From Megaustenia siamemsis (lineage: Eukaryota; Mollusca; Gastropoda; Stylommatophora; Ariophantidae): a stretch of DNA of 64,000 bases. The DNA lies in NCBI GenBank assembly GCA_032433765.1, contig JAVIAB010000008.1, positions 44,065,097-44,129,096 of the forward strand. The letters run 5' to 3'. A program made the position numbers and the translations under genes. How positions within the stretch are numbered: position 1 is the first letter of the stretch; each line of letters starts with the position of its first letter. This document shows positions 34,342 to 44,567 of this stretch, piece after piece. The notes under the pieces were generated by a model. It did not search any database. It had not been told where the DNA came from and was given only the letters and a program-made list of their open reading frames with translations.

Positions 34342-35306
34342 CATGTACTGGCAACATACAGAAGCTATACGAATTAGCAACCAAACAGGGCAATTTAAAT
34401 TTATAAAACAAGGGGTCAGACAAGGCTGTGTTCTCTCGCCGGATTTGTTTTCACTTTACAGCGAACATATTATGAGATCAATAGTAGACAAAAAAGGAAT
34501 TGAAGTCAACGGTCACAACATAAATAATTTGCGATATGCGGATGACACAGTCTTAATAGCAGAGACGGAGAATGAACTACAAGAAATGATAGACATAAAA
34601 GAAAGCAATAAGAAAGGTCTCAGTCTGAATAGTAAGAAAACAGAAGTAATGGTCATATTGAAGAAACAATCATCACCATCATACAGCATAAAAATAGACA
34701 GGACAAATCTTAAACAAGTGCAAAGTTTGAAATACTTGGGCACAATAATAACATTAGATGGGAGATGCACCACAGAAATAAAAAGCAGAATAGCTCAGGC
34801 CAAAATAGCATTTCAGAAAACGAAAAATATCTTATGCAAAAATCTATGTCAATAGAAATGAGAAAGAGAGTTCATCTGTGCTATATAGAACCAATTTTGA
34901 CCTATGGAAGCGAATCATGGGCAGTAGACAAACAAATGAAAAGACGATTAGAGGCCACAGAGATGGGATTTCTCCTAAAAATGTTGAAAGTTCCCTGGAC
35001 AGCTAAAAAGACCAATGAGGAAATTCTCTAAGAGATCAACACAAAAAGGGAGCTCATAAAAAACATCAGAAAGAAACAACCAACATTTTTTGGTCACATC
35101 ATGAGAAGAGGAAAGTTGGAATACTTAGTTACAACTAGCAAAATAAAAGGAAAGAGAGATTGTGGAGAACAAAGAGTGTAAATACTGGATAGCTTTGTGT
35201 CATGGCATGGAAAACAATCAACAACAGAACTGATACAATGCACTGTAGATAGAAGATTGTGGAAGGACATGATTGCTTACGCCAACCGGTATGACACATG
35301 ATGATG
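34342..35306 (+). mobile_element. LINE B, 5'-truncated in the RT
   Basis: Flanked by AATCAATAATTTAAAAAC (ending at 34341) and AATCAATAATTTTAAAAAAC (starting about 35309). It encodes FIKQGVRQGCVLSPDLFSLY, NNLRYADDTVLIAETENELQ (catalytic YADD), GLSLNSKKTEVMVI, KYLGTIITLDGRCTTEIKSR, then after a frameshift at about 34845 RKRVHLCYIEPILTYGSESW, KQMKRRLEATEMGFLLKMLK, a decayed HIMRR region and the (ATG)n tail. In FABP intron 1. Confidence 0.9.
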
Positions 35307-35329
35307 ATAATCAATAATTTTAAAAAACT

Positions 35330-36100
35330 TACAGCATAACTATTATTAATATCAATGATCCAAAATTATAATGCAAGTTCCAGTTGAAAAAATAATCTGT
35401 TACACAAACTGTAGTATGAATAGTCCATCAGATGAGGGAAAAAATATAATTTTATAATAAAGATGTAACATCTTCTTTCATTATATTTAACGTCTATTAC
35501 ACTGTTTTCACATGGTGGATTGCACCTTGTAACTCAGTGATTAGCAATCTTCCCCAGCATGCAGTTATTTGTAACTGTTTAGTTGGCTTAATTAAACCTA
35601 CTCACCCATTTCTTTGAAAAAATCATCGACATTTTCACATCTTGTCTGCTTCCACGTTCCTGAAAACTTCTTTGTTATTTCTGTGATAATTTCGTCCTGA
35701 TTTTCAGTTGCCATGTTAGCAATGCTGAGCTTAGTTCAAAGAGACTTAGAACGCTAAGAAGACTTTGTTGCTATGGGAATAAAAATAAGCCACCCTTTTG
35801 AAAAAATATGTATACAATATATAATAGTTAATACTAACTAATAAAATAATAATACAGTACACAGCATACACTATAACTATCATAATTTTTCTTTTAGCCT
35901 TTATTATCTACCTCTGTCGCAGGAGAAAGGAGGAATGTATAATATAATCTGATTGCTGTAGATGCTGTGGTGCTTGTTCCTTTGGTCACATCTCTTGTAG
36001 ATATAGTGTCTTTCTTGTGCATATATGGAAGCTATTAGGATAGAAATGTTTTCTTGGATTCTAGCATGTCATTTATTTCATCTAACTGGTTTAATACTTT
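35330..36100. other. FABP exon 1 and upstream flank
   Basis: No transposon recognised. 35715-35810 is the presumed FABP promoter and leader; no TATA box is evident. A GTTGCTATGGGAAT sequence at about 35768-35781 resembles an RFX X-box. Confidence 0.4.
35606..35714 (-). CDS. FABP exon 1 (coding part)
   Basis: It starts at the ATG in GCTAACATGG and encodes residues 1-36 plus the first base of Gly37, ending in a good donor (ATGG|gtgagt, phase 1). After a hydrophilic N-terminal extension of about 12 residues (MATENQDEIITE) comes the family signature region: F-S-G-T-W, then ENVDDFFKEMG, equivalent to the helix-turn-helix portal start of FABPs. The intron after this Gly matches the first intron position known for the family. 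The upstream 5' leader is not obvious beyond about 35760. Confidence 0.9.
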
Positions 36101-36114
36101 TGTGTCAACAAGAA

Positions 36115-36480
36115 AAATAACCTCTGCTAAGATGAAATGTGTTTGACGAATGACAGGAAGAGCCTGAGAGATAAGATCAGAAATGAAGAAATGAGAAATA
36201 AACCTAGGAATAACACCCGCCATTGAATATATAAATAAGCAACAGATAAAATTGTTTGGTCATGTGACAAGGCAGAGTAATCAAAACACAACACAAGGAG
36301 GCCGTCAATAAATGTTTTGAGAACACCAGACCCAAGGATCAACTACAAAAAAGATGGACTGACAGAATATTAGAAGCACTGGGAAATATAACAGCAGAAG
36401 CGAACAGAAGAGCAAAAGACCACAACTTATATTTCCCCTCAATGCTGAAAGGCAAATGAGGAAAGAAAGAAGAAGGAGAA
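36115..36480 (+). mobile_element. LINE E 3' fragment
   Basis: Echoes 32525-32882: AAGATGAAATGTGTTTGACG, LRDKIRNEE, NIEY-like, then RPKDQLQKRWTD-like and the GGAAAGAAAGAAGAAGG end. Frameshifted. Confidence 0.8.
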
Positions 36481-36549
36481 AAATACTTTTGTGACAAAGA
36501 ACCCCAGGAATTTAAACTGTGAAACCTCACACACACTGCCCTGAGACTA

Positions 36550-38642
36550 TAGCTCGTTTCAAATCACTTGCCCAAATTCAAAACGCTATTACTCAGTAAC
36601 CGTTTGTTAAAAACTGTTGAAATTTTCCAAATGTTATTAGAATGCAAAAGACCCTTTAAATGTATATTTAACAAATATCTTGCAGCTGCAGTTTTCTTAA
36701 AGCGGCAAATTTCTTTGATGTTTGTCAAAATTGTAAATTGTGAACCCCTAAATAATAGAAATTACCGTAGTTGCTGGTCTATGATTAATTTTCACTAGGT
36801 AAAGGCGTGGCCGTAATGGGGAAATAACTGGATAAGACAAAACACCAGGAGAATTATTGTCTTCTCAGTTCGAGGACGGACGATAATATCAAGGTATACC
36901 TGTATGTCCAATTTTCATAGTTGTGTGGTCCTGAAAAGGACCGTTTGTTGAACTAATTTAAGGTAATATAGGGGCCAACATTGTGGGGGCTATATACTTT
37001 CATTCTGAATCAGACGAGTCTAAAAGATTAATAACTGTTTGGGGTTGAACATTCCACAAACCATCATTTTTCCAATATTCCTCTTCCTGTTTTAAGACGT
37101 GGTCTTCACATTTAGCCCAATAATCTTTGTCTATATTTAATAAAGCGAGATTAGTAAGAGTCTTTACATCACAATTTTTGAATGTTGTATTTTCATCTGC
37201 CACTTGTCCTTTTAATTTTGCCCAGATTGGTTTTATTGGATTTAAATGAGCATGGTAAGGTGGAAGCCTCAAACTTATATGACCGTGCTCTTGGATAATC
37301 TTATCTATTTGAAAAATCTTTGTCCTTTGTTTTTGCTTTACTAGAGATAGTAATTCAGGTTTTAAGTACATGTTATTAAATTGTATGTGCTCCTTTGTGA
37401 GCCATATCTTAATAGCATCTTTTGTACTGGATGACGTCAGGACTTTATCTTCAAGTGCAACAATGTTGTGGTATGCTGCATTGTCCATTATTAGGCAAGA
37501 TGGTCGATCTAGTGATGGGAGAACAGAATTTTCAATCCAATGTCTAAATATGTGACCATTCATCTCAGAGTGATAATCCCGATTGTCTATGGATTTTTAA
37601 AGAAAAATGAGCTCTGTATTAGTCCATGTTGTCGACTACCTGCATGAGCAATTATCAAGTGCTGTCCTTTGCTGCTAGGTATTAATCTCTTAATCTTTCC
37701 ATCTGATGACTGCCATTCCCTTTGGTTAGTGTGGTGAACATTGATCCATGTTTCATCCAAGTACACAATATCATAACCTTGCTTGCGCACCTCTTTTACT
37801 TCACGTAAGTACTTGCTTCTCATGACTACTATATGTGGCTTCTCACAGATGATGTTTCGTCCATTGAAATACTTTCTGAATGTAAAGCCTGCAGCTCTCA
37901 CATTCCTCCATAATGTAGACTTTGATATTTCAATACTGTTGTTCTTTTTCAGCGAAATTTTTAATTTTCTTATTGTAACAGTTTCATTCATACCCAACAT
38001 TTTGCGAATTTCACTTCTAATAAGTTCACTGTCGAAATTATCTAACATTTTTGCTCTTCCTTGTGATTTTGTATATTTTGAACATTGACGGTCACGTGCT
38101 TGAATCCAGCGATTAAATGACCGTTTAGATAAATCCAAAATGTGTCTTGTCCTATTCTCAGGGTTTTCTAAAGAATGAAATAATCTTCCTCGTTTAGCCT
38201 CTTTGAAAAAATAGTCATGCATTTTTATTGCGATGTTTTGTAAACTGCAGAATTTCATTTTAAGACTCATGATAAATGTTATCGTTCCACGTCTACACCT
38301 CTGAAAGAACGGAAATGGAACACACAATTTCTCAAGTGTCTAATTGTGTCACAAAACCACGGCGAAAGTGTGCAAACACGTCAATTTTACCGTGTATGGA
38401 TTTTTACTCGCTATTTTTAACTTAAAATACTGTAAACATTAAGTTTTGACTACATCAATGGGTCGTTATAAATTTATATAAATCAAATAAGCAACAATAA
38501 TAACCAAATGTTTTTTTTATGAAATTAATTCCCTGTTGGGTTCTAATCATTATAACTTTACATGCAAATTTTGAACAACTTACAAGAAGCGGTTAAAAAG
38601 CTATCGATTTTAAAAGTTGGGCACGAGTTATGAAACAAGCTA
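36550..38642 (-). mobile_element. Tc1/mariner-type DNA transposon, complete ends, inactive
   Basis: A 2093-bp element flanked by TA dinucleotides (36548-36549, 38643-38644). The left end TAGCTCGTTTCA and the right end (reverse complement) TAGCTTGTTTCA open terminal inverted repeats recognisable for roughly 90-100 bp with many mismatches (shared CGTGCCCAA/CTTGCCCAA, TTTGTTAAAAA-like and AATGATTAG/ATGTTATTAG blocks). One transposase lies inside on the minus strand. Ends and coding region both show decay. Confidence 0.85.
37000..38270 (-). pseudogene. Tc1/mariner-IS630 superfamily transposase, frameshifted
   Basis: Start chosen at MSLKMKFCSLQ (38270). The N-terminal half (to 37587) has a helix-turn-helix region (HILDLSKRSFNRWIQ), a second DNA-binding region (TVTIRKLKISLKKNNSIEIS, STLWRNVRAAGF) and the first catalytic Asp in YDIVYLDETWINVHHT. 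A frameshift at about 37590-37615 separates the second half (37563-37000): DYHSEMNGHIFRHWIENSV (partly from 5' of the visible frame), the second Asp in LIMDNAAYHN, then RLPPYHAHLNPIKPIWAKLK. In the family this last block has an acidic residue before LNPIE; here it is His, and the final E is Lys, so the third catalytic acid is gone. Confidence 0.88.
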
Positions 38643-39277
38643 TAGTCCTCTAATTCTTTAAAAATTAAACATCTGATGACTTTTATTAAAAGTATATTTT
38701 AAAAAGTTTTAAATTGAGAATCCCATGGAAATTCTTGACATAGATTCTTCCTTGTAATTAAATAAAATTATGTCTGTGTCGATAGTTCAAGTATAATGAA
38801 ACTGAACTTAATGCATAAATTAATTATTAGTAATAATAAAGTGTGTTGGTTGCACAACTGTCAGTGAGTCGCAGTGTACTGACTGTACTCATATTCTTAA
38901 CTCTTAGTGTTGTTTAAATTTAAATTAAGTAGTAGTTGGTGCAAGATCTCGACGTCGGATGTCTCGCTAAAAAATAATAACCCAGTAGTGTAAGAGATAA
39001 ATATTTATTTACATCGTATAGTATAGAGTAAATAATAATATGCACTAAATTATACAATCAATACGAGTGGAATATGATATTCTAGTCTTGATTAACACAG
39101 ACCAACATTTATTAAAATACATCAACACAGCCGGTGAGCCGGCAATAATAATAATATATAATATTATTGAATATTCCAAAAAATTGCGATGACGATGTCA
39201 ATAACTTAACTTAATACTTAATGTCATGAGTCATCAGTCATGTCAAATTATCAGTGTGGCGAAACATAATCATGCAG
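38643..39277. other. AT-rich flank, no gene identified
   Basis: Flank beyond the transposon. Nothing recognised before the SINE-2 copy. Confidence 0.4.
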
Positions 39278-39368
39278 ATTCTGTGCAAGGTCTGACTCTT
39301 GTCGAACACAAGTCTAGAACTTCTGTCCTATGATGTGTTCTGCTCGAAATGACAAGAGATCAATAGAT
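39278..39368 (+). mobile_element. SINE-2 copy
   Basis: TGTGCAAGGTCTGACTCTTG ... TTCTGCTCGAAATGACAAGA, then GATCAATAGATA. A diverged tail. Confidence 0.6.
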
Positions 39369-39684
39369 ATCAGACAATATATAAATAATGTTGCAAAATT
39401 GTCATTTCATCCGATAAAATACGTTCTGCATACTTTAAAAATATTTTTTATTCATCACAAAACTAATTAAAATAACAGAGTTTATAATTAACTATAAAAA
39501 CATTGTTATGTTAATTCAAAATTAATAGTCTATTTTTTTTTTTTTTTGCATTAAAATTGTGTATATTTTTTAATAAAAATATTGTTAGTGTATTCCTAAT
39601 AAATAATTGTTTTAAAATAATTGTAAAACTATTTTTGTTTTGTTTATAAAATGATGAAAACATTCTGAAGTTTTTATATATCTC

Positions 39685-40290
39685 TTGTGTGAAAAGAAGA
39701 TTGGAGACCATGCATCGTCCTTGAACTCTTGGGCTTTCACTGCTTATGTTGGAGGCAGAACTGTGCAGGAAAACAATGTTTTCGCATTGATTACAAACAT
39801 TTTAGCCATGGACATTAAGGCTGATGTTGGGTATGGTGAAAAATTAGCTAAAGAGGGAGGGAGATTACCACAAGAGAACCATTCGCTCAGTTATGATGAA
39901 GCCAAATCCACCCTCAAAGGTCAGTTCCAAGAAAAATGGAAACGAGAACACCAAAAACATAACGAGAGTGACGGATACCACCAACTATCAAGGAGGGATC
40001 AAGTCATCATACTTCGCCTACGCACTGGCCACAATAGAATGAGAAATCACATGTTCACCAAATTCAAAATAGGTACAACCAGCCTATGCCACTGTACACT
40101 GGACACTATGACTACAAAACATGTTCTACAGGATTGCCCCCAGTACACAGTCCTGAGAAGAGCAATGTGGTCCACGCCCACCTCCCTGGAAGAAAAACTA
40201 TATGGGGCAATCGAATCACTTAAACAGACAGCTGCCTTCATGAGAGAGTCTGGAACTCTGATTGAGTCTTGATCGCAGAGAGAGGGGGGA
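39685..40290 (+). mobile_element. LINE H C-terminal fragment, open
   Basis: A 195-codon open frame from the end of the RNase H domain (KLAKEGGRLPQENHSLSYDE, where AKEGG follows the missing IQWIPSHCN block) through the C-terminal domain: QEKWKREHQKHNESDGYHQL, SRRDQVIILRLRTGHNRMRN, a zinc-knuckle-like CHC...H...C set (SLCHCTLDTMTTKHVLQDCP), and the ending AAFMRESGTLIES. It is followed by GATCGCAGAGAGAGG, the LINE H 3' tail. 5' boundary unclear (about 39685). Confidence 0.82.
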
Positions 40291-40299
40291 GGGGGTGAA

Positions 40300-40450
40300 G
40301 TATGGTGATAGATGCCAGACGAGGTCTAGGATCCCAGAGAAGACTTGTCAGCCAACACAAAACCGGTGTCGTTAACCACTGTACTTTGAGGTGATATGGT
40401 TTGAAATAGATCTGTTCACTCAAGAACTTGCCCGATGTGCAAAGATGATG
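40300..40450 (+). repeat. repeat R6
   Basis: GAGAAGACTTGTCAGCCAAC ... CAAAGATGATGACC shares its layout with 53870-54137 (GACTTATCAACCAACACAAA...GTGATGATGACC) and the end of 61840-61970. Confidence 0.5.
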
Positions 40451-40589
40451 ACCTGTCGACTAAACTAAACGATATTGTGCGTCATTTTGTTGTATGTCTC
40501 CGTTATAATAAAATACTCGTACATGCTGCACTTTTAATGAGATTGTAACGCAAGGGACGTAATTCTACTAATATAAATGTAACGAAGTC

Positions 40590-41080
40590 ATGTATAGCAG
40601 TAATGTGGCTATAACAACAAATACACAGGCAGCTAAGACCCTAACAATCATGTCGATGCTCAGAAGTCGAAGGCTAAGATGGCTGGGGCATGTCCAACGG
40701 ATGGAAGAAAAACGCATTCCTAGGCAAATACTATATGGCGAGCTAAAACACGGAAACGACAAATCGGCAGACCTAAACTACGATATAGAGATATCTGCAA
40801 ATCATCTCTGAAAGACTTCTCCATCTGTGAAAACGACTGGCAACATCTGGCAAGTGATCGCACATCATGGAGAGCACGTATAAGGAACGGTATAACAACA
40901 TTTGAGACTGTTCTAAGACAGGACTTAGAAGAGAAGAGACTCATGAAAAAGGATGGTAAACCCTGTGGACCAGCGAGCCTGACCTGTTCATTATGTGACC
41001 GCGTGTGTTTGTCAAACATTGGTAGAATTAGCCACGAGAGAAGCTGTTCGGCAAAAACAATACCTCAAAAAAATACGCAA
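40590..41080 (+). mobile_element. LINE I C-terminal fragment
   Basis: LRSRRLRWLGHVQRMEEKRI, PRQILYGELK, then after a frameshift KRQIGRPKLRYRDICKSSLK, DWQHLASDRTSWRARI, ending in a C2H2-like zinc finger SLTCSLCDRVCLSNIGRISH. The only copy of this family in the window. Confidence 0.82.
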
Positions 41081-41224
41081 TAGCCTCCACTAGACCGTCT
41101 GACAAGACGAAAAGGGCCATATATACAGGCAGCCAGACCAGTGTTTGCTCTCTAACACGGTTCAGCAATTCAACAACAACAGATCGTCTTAAAGGGTCAC
41201 GAAAACAAAACTCTTCATATCTTT

Positions 41225-41540
41225 TACGACTGTAATTTTTTTGTTTTCTGCGTTCTCCAGCTTTTACCTCTGACGAAGTCCCTAGAGACAAGGAACTGAA
41301 TTTTGCGTGTTAATCCGTTTTTTCCTGGCAGCCGTGTGCACAGGGGTCCCTCTCCGCACAGGCAGATAACTCCGTCTTCGGAGGTACTTATGTTTTTTTT
41401 CCGTCGATGAGTAATTGACGTTTCAAGCCTGGCCTCGCTGCTGAGACCAGGGGTGTTTGCCGCAAAGAGAAATCATAAATAAAAATCCCAACCCCACAAC
41501 CTCTCTGTCTCGAGGCCGGCGTCTTGCCTCGAGACCAACC
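41225..41540 (-). mobile_element. SINE-3 copy
   Basis: CAGCTTTTACCTCTGACGAA, CGTGTGCACAGGGGTCCCTC, GATAACTCCGTCTTCGGAGG, TGAGTAATTGACGTTTCAAG, GCGTCTTGCCTCGAGACCAA. The end GAGACCAACC with a preceding tRNA-B-box-like region suggests a tRNA-derived element on the minus strand. Confidence 0.65.
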
Positions 41541-41559
41541 AGTGTAAATGAGAACCAGT

Positions 41560-41790
41560 GATCAATCGTCTTGTGCTGTATTCGCCTGACTCATTTTAAA
41601 CGGCCACTTTGAAAAGTACGTTAATAAAGTAAGCGTCGATGCATTGTTTTGGATTGGTTAGAATTATTTGTTAATTTTTTTTAATATAATATTTTTTTTT
41701 TGGGGGGGGAGCGGGGGGGGGGGTATGAAAGGGTCACGCGGTGAGAATTTTTCTTTATGGATCCATAGTTTAACTCGTGACTTTACCTGA
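41560..41790. other. no gene; G-run
   Basis: Contains a T run followed by a G-rich tract at 41700-41722. Nothing else recognised. Confidence 0.5.
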
Positions 41791-41794
41791 TCCT

Positions 41795-42260
41795 AGTCTC
41801 TCTGTGGTAAGATCTGATGTCTAGCCTTACGACGAAAACGTCAGACTACCCTTGTGATGTCTAGCCTTACGACGAAAACTTCAGACTACCCTTGTGATGT
41901 CTAGCCTTACGACAAAAACGTCAGACTACCCTTGTGATGTCTAGCCTTACGACAAAAACGTCAGACTACCCTTGTGATGTCTAGCCTTACGACAAAAACG
42001 TCAGATTACCCTTGTGATGTCTAGCCGTACGACGAAAACGTCAGGCTACCTTTGACAGTTAAAATTCGAAAACATTAGGCTAATGTAGCCGCTGCCAGGG
42101 CAACATTGTTAAGCAATTTAAAATATCCTCCTGCTAAATACGGATGTATCGGGCCGAAGGGCGCGAATATCGCTTGCCGTAAACGCGAATATCGCTTGCC
42201 GTAAACTAACGACACAACGTTTCTATGCCCACTTTATATGTGAGGGCTGAGGAAGATGAA
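41795..42260 (+). repeat. repeat R5 with an internal minisatellite
   Basis: ACCTGATCCTAGTCTCTCTG and GATCTGATGTCTAGCC begin as in the R5 copy at 24890. After the 40-bp array it continues as R5 (GACAGTTAAAATTCGAAAAC, ATTGTTAAGCAA, GATGTATCGGGCCGAAGGGC). A 24-bp piece (AACGCGAATATCGCTTGCCG type) is doubled at 42170-42205. Confidence 0.75.
41815..42050. repeat. 40-bp minisatellite, about six copies
   Basis: Units GATGTCTAGCCTTACGACAA then AAACGTCAGACTACCCTTGT, nearly identical, with scattered G/A changes. Confidence 0.93.
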
Positions 42261-42389
42261 AATGTGTAGTTGTTTGTATTCTCTTCATGGGCCATAGGCC
42301 AGAAAAGAAGCCAGTGGTCGGTTCGTCTTGTGGCCGCTTGTAGGGTTACAACGTATTTCTTTCATGCCACAAGGTCTAGCTCAGGTATA

Positions 42390-42990
42390 TCATCATCATC
42401 ATGTGCCATACCGGTTGACGTAGGTGATCATGTCCCTCCACAATCTTCTATCTACAGTGCATCGTATCAGTTCTGTTGTTGACTGTTTTCCATGCCATGA
42501 CACCAAGCTATCCAGTATTTTCTCTCTTTGTCGCCCACGATCTCTCTTTCCTTTTATTTTGTCAGTTGTAACCAAGTATTCCAACTTTCCTCTTCTCATG
42601 ATGTGCCCGAAAAATGTTGATTGCATCTTTATGATGTTTTTTAAGAGCTCCTTTTTTGTGTTGGCCTCTTTGAGAATTTCCTCATTGGTCTTTTTAGCTG
42701 TCCAGGGAACTTTCAACATTCTTCTGAGAAATCCCATCTCTGTGGCCTCCAATCGTCTTTTCATTTGTTTGTCCACTGTCCATGATTCGCTTCCATAGGT
42801 CAGAATTGGTTCTATATAGCACCGATTAACTCTCTTTCTCATTTTTATTGACATAGATTTGTTGCATAAGATATTTTTAACCTTCTGAAATGCTATTTTG
42901 GCCTGAGCTATTCTGCTTTTTATTTCTGTGGTGCATCTCCCATCTAATGTTATTATTGTGCCCAAGTATTTGAAACGTTGCACTTCTTTC
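42390..42990 (-). mobile_element. LINE B 3' fragment
   Basis: TSD AGCTCAGGTATA (42378-42389 and 42991-43002). The minus strand is open for about 200 codons: EVQRFKYLGTIITLDGRCTT, LTYGSESWTVDKQMKRRLEA, RRMLKVPWTAKKTNEEILKE, FFGHIMRRGKLEYLVTTDKI, LWRDMITYVNRYGT, (ATG)n tail. The best-preserved LINE B 3' end here. Confidence 0.93.
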
Positions 42991-43010
42991 AGCTCAGGTA
43001 TAACAATATT

Positions 43011-43293
43011 TTTTTTTTGCCAACACAAAAAGGGAGCTCTTAAAAAACATCAGAAAGAAGCAATCAACATTTTTCGGGCACATCATGAGAAGAGGAAAAT
43101 TTGAATACTTGGTTACAACTGGCAAAATAAAAGGAAAGAGAGATCGCGGACGACAAAGAGAGAAAATACTGGATAGCTTGGTGTCATGGCATGGAAAACA
43201 TTCAACAACAGAACTGATACGATGCACTGTAGATAGAAGATTGTGGAGGGACATGATCGTCTACGCCAACCGGCAGGGTACATGATGATGATG
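43011..43293 (+). mobile_element. second LINE B, opposite orientation
   Basis: TSD ATAACAATATT (43000-43010 and 43294-43304), overlapping the right TSD of the neighbouring LINE B. It encodes MRRGKFEYLVTTGKIKGKRD, RGRQREKILDSLVSWHGKHS, TELIRCTVDRRLWRDMIVYA; (ATG)n tail. Confidence 0.92.
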
Positions 43294-43346
43294 ATAACAA
43301 TATTAAATACTAATCAGGGTCGCGAAAATAGCTGCAGAAAACATAC

Positions 43347-43490
43347 AGAATATCATAATCACCATTGAGGGCCGTCTCCGCATCGAAGGTTGACTACTAT
43401 GGCGCGCAATTCCGCTCTGTCTCTTGTTTTGATGGTACAGATTGTCATAGGCTGACTTGACCATCTTTTGATGTTACTCGTTCATGTTAG
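43347..43490 (-). mobile_element. LINE G 3' end
   Basis: Plus-strand text GAGGGCCGTCTCCGCATCGA ... CTTTTGATGTTACTCGTTCA mirrors 2485-2600. Confidence 0.75.
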
Positions 43491-44190
43491 TCTACAAATG
43501 AAAAAGCTGTTCTACAACTACAAATGAAAAAGCTATTCTACAACTACACTTGAAAAAGCTATTCTACAACTACAAATGAAAAAGCTGTTCTACAACTACA
43601 AATGAAAAAGCTATTCTACAACTACAAATGAAAAAGCTGTTCTACAACTACAAATGAAAAAGCTATTCTACAACTACAAATGAAAAAGCTGTTCTACAAC
43701 TACAAATGAAAAAGCTATTCTACAACTACAAATGAAAAAGCTGTTCTACAACTACAAATGAAAAAGCTGTTCTACAACTACAAATGAAAAAGCTGTTCTA
43801 CAACTACAAATGAAAAAAAACTGTTCTACAAATGAAAGAGCTGTACTACAAATGAAAAAGCGGTTCTACAAATGAAAAAGCTGCTCTACAACTACAAATG
43901 AAAAAGCTGTTCTACAACTACAAATGAAAAAAAACTGTTCTACAAATGAAAGAGCTGTACTACAAATGAAAAAGCGGTTCTACAAATGAAAAAGCTGCTC
44001 TACAACTACAAATGAAAAAGCTGTTCTACAAATGAAAGAGTTGTTCTATAAATGAAAAAGCTGCTCTACAAATGAAAGAGCTGTTCTACAAATGAAAGAG
44101 CTGTTCTCTGTTCTACAAATGAAAGAGCTGTTCTACAAATGAAAGAGCTATTTTCTGTTCTACAAATGAAAGAGCTGTTCTACAAATGAA
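43490..44190. repeat. minisatellite changing from a 26-bp to a 20-bp unit
   Basis: 43490-43810: about twelve units of TACAACTACAAATGAAAAAG then CTGTTC (26 bp), alternating GCTGTTC and GCTATTC. 43810-44190: mostly 20-bp units (TACAAATGAAAGAGCTGTTC) that lack TACAAC, with a duplicated block (43815-43900 and 43928-44010). Confidence 0.92.
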
Positions 44191-44567
44191 ATAATCATGA
44201 TAGTGGCCTTTGATGATGGATTTGACTTCATCGTAATTGACCAGATGGTTTTCTTGTGGTAATCTCCTTCCCCATTAACTAGTTTGTGTGCGCGTTCGTT
44301 TCCGTGTACATTACAGTGTGATGGTATCCACTGGATGACCACTCTCTGAAAGTTATTGCACAATTGGTCTAGGGTTGATCTCAAGTCATCTATCTGGCTG
44401 TTCCTTTGGGGTTTTAGAGCTGTTAGGACTGACAGTGCGTTGGTCAGTATCACTAACTTCTTGTGCATGCTATATTTGTGTTGAATATGCAGTTTTGCAG
44501 CATCTTTGATGGCTTCAGTTTTTGCTTTACATTTGTTATCTCGACTTTGACTAACTAAACAACGCAT
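44190..44567 (-). pseudogene. LINE H-type RNase H domain
   Basis: Minus strand: KAKTEAIKDAAKLHIQHKYS, VILTNALSVLTALKPQRNSQ (the catalytic Asp of TDALS is Asn here), VVIQWIPSHCNVHGNERAHK (His present, the final Asp changed). No flanking RT. The changed acidic residues argue against activity. Confidence 0.75.

Larger units (their letters stand above)
19173..35714 (-). other. FABP gene, complete coding span (5 exons)
   Basis: The coding parts 35714-35606, 33850-33760, 24683-24605, 20931-20815 and 19226-19173 are 109, 91, 79, 117 and 54 nt, 450 nt in all, giving 149 residues plus a TAA stop. Every intron is GT..AG, and the phases (1, 2, 0, 0) keep one frame. The product matches cytosolic fatty-acid-binding proteins of the intracellular lipid-binding (calycin) family, which carry fatty acids or retinoids in a ten-stranded beta-barrel. 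Visible hallmarks are the N-terminal F-x-G-T-W block, the mid-protein G-K-L-V strand, Arg122, and the C-terminal VVCKRIF block whose Arg143 and Phe145 sit where the family usually has its carboxylate-binding Arg-x-Tyr. It is about 12-15 residues longer than usual because of an N-terminal extension. The introns are 1.8, 9.1, 3.7 and 1.6 kb and full of transposons. The family is clear; the subtype is not. Confidence 0.9.

Noticed and set aside
42424..42798. 124-codon plus-strand frame
   Set aside because: Antisense of LINE B; its repetition at 893, 31605, 43254 (reverse) and 49248 follows LINE copies.
43490..44190. Short repeats resembling a CRISPR array
   Set aside because: Units abut and vary gradually; there are no spacers.
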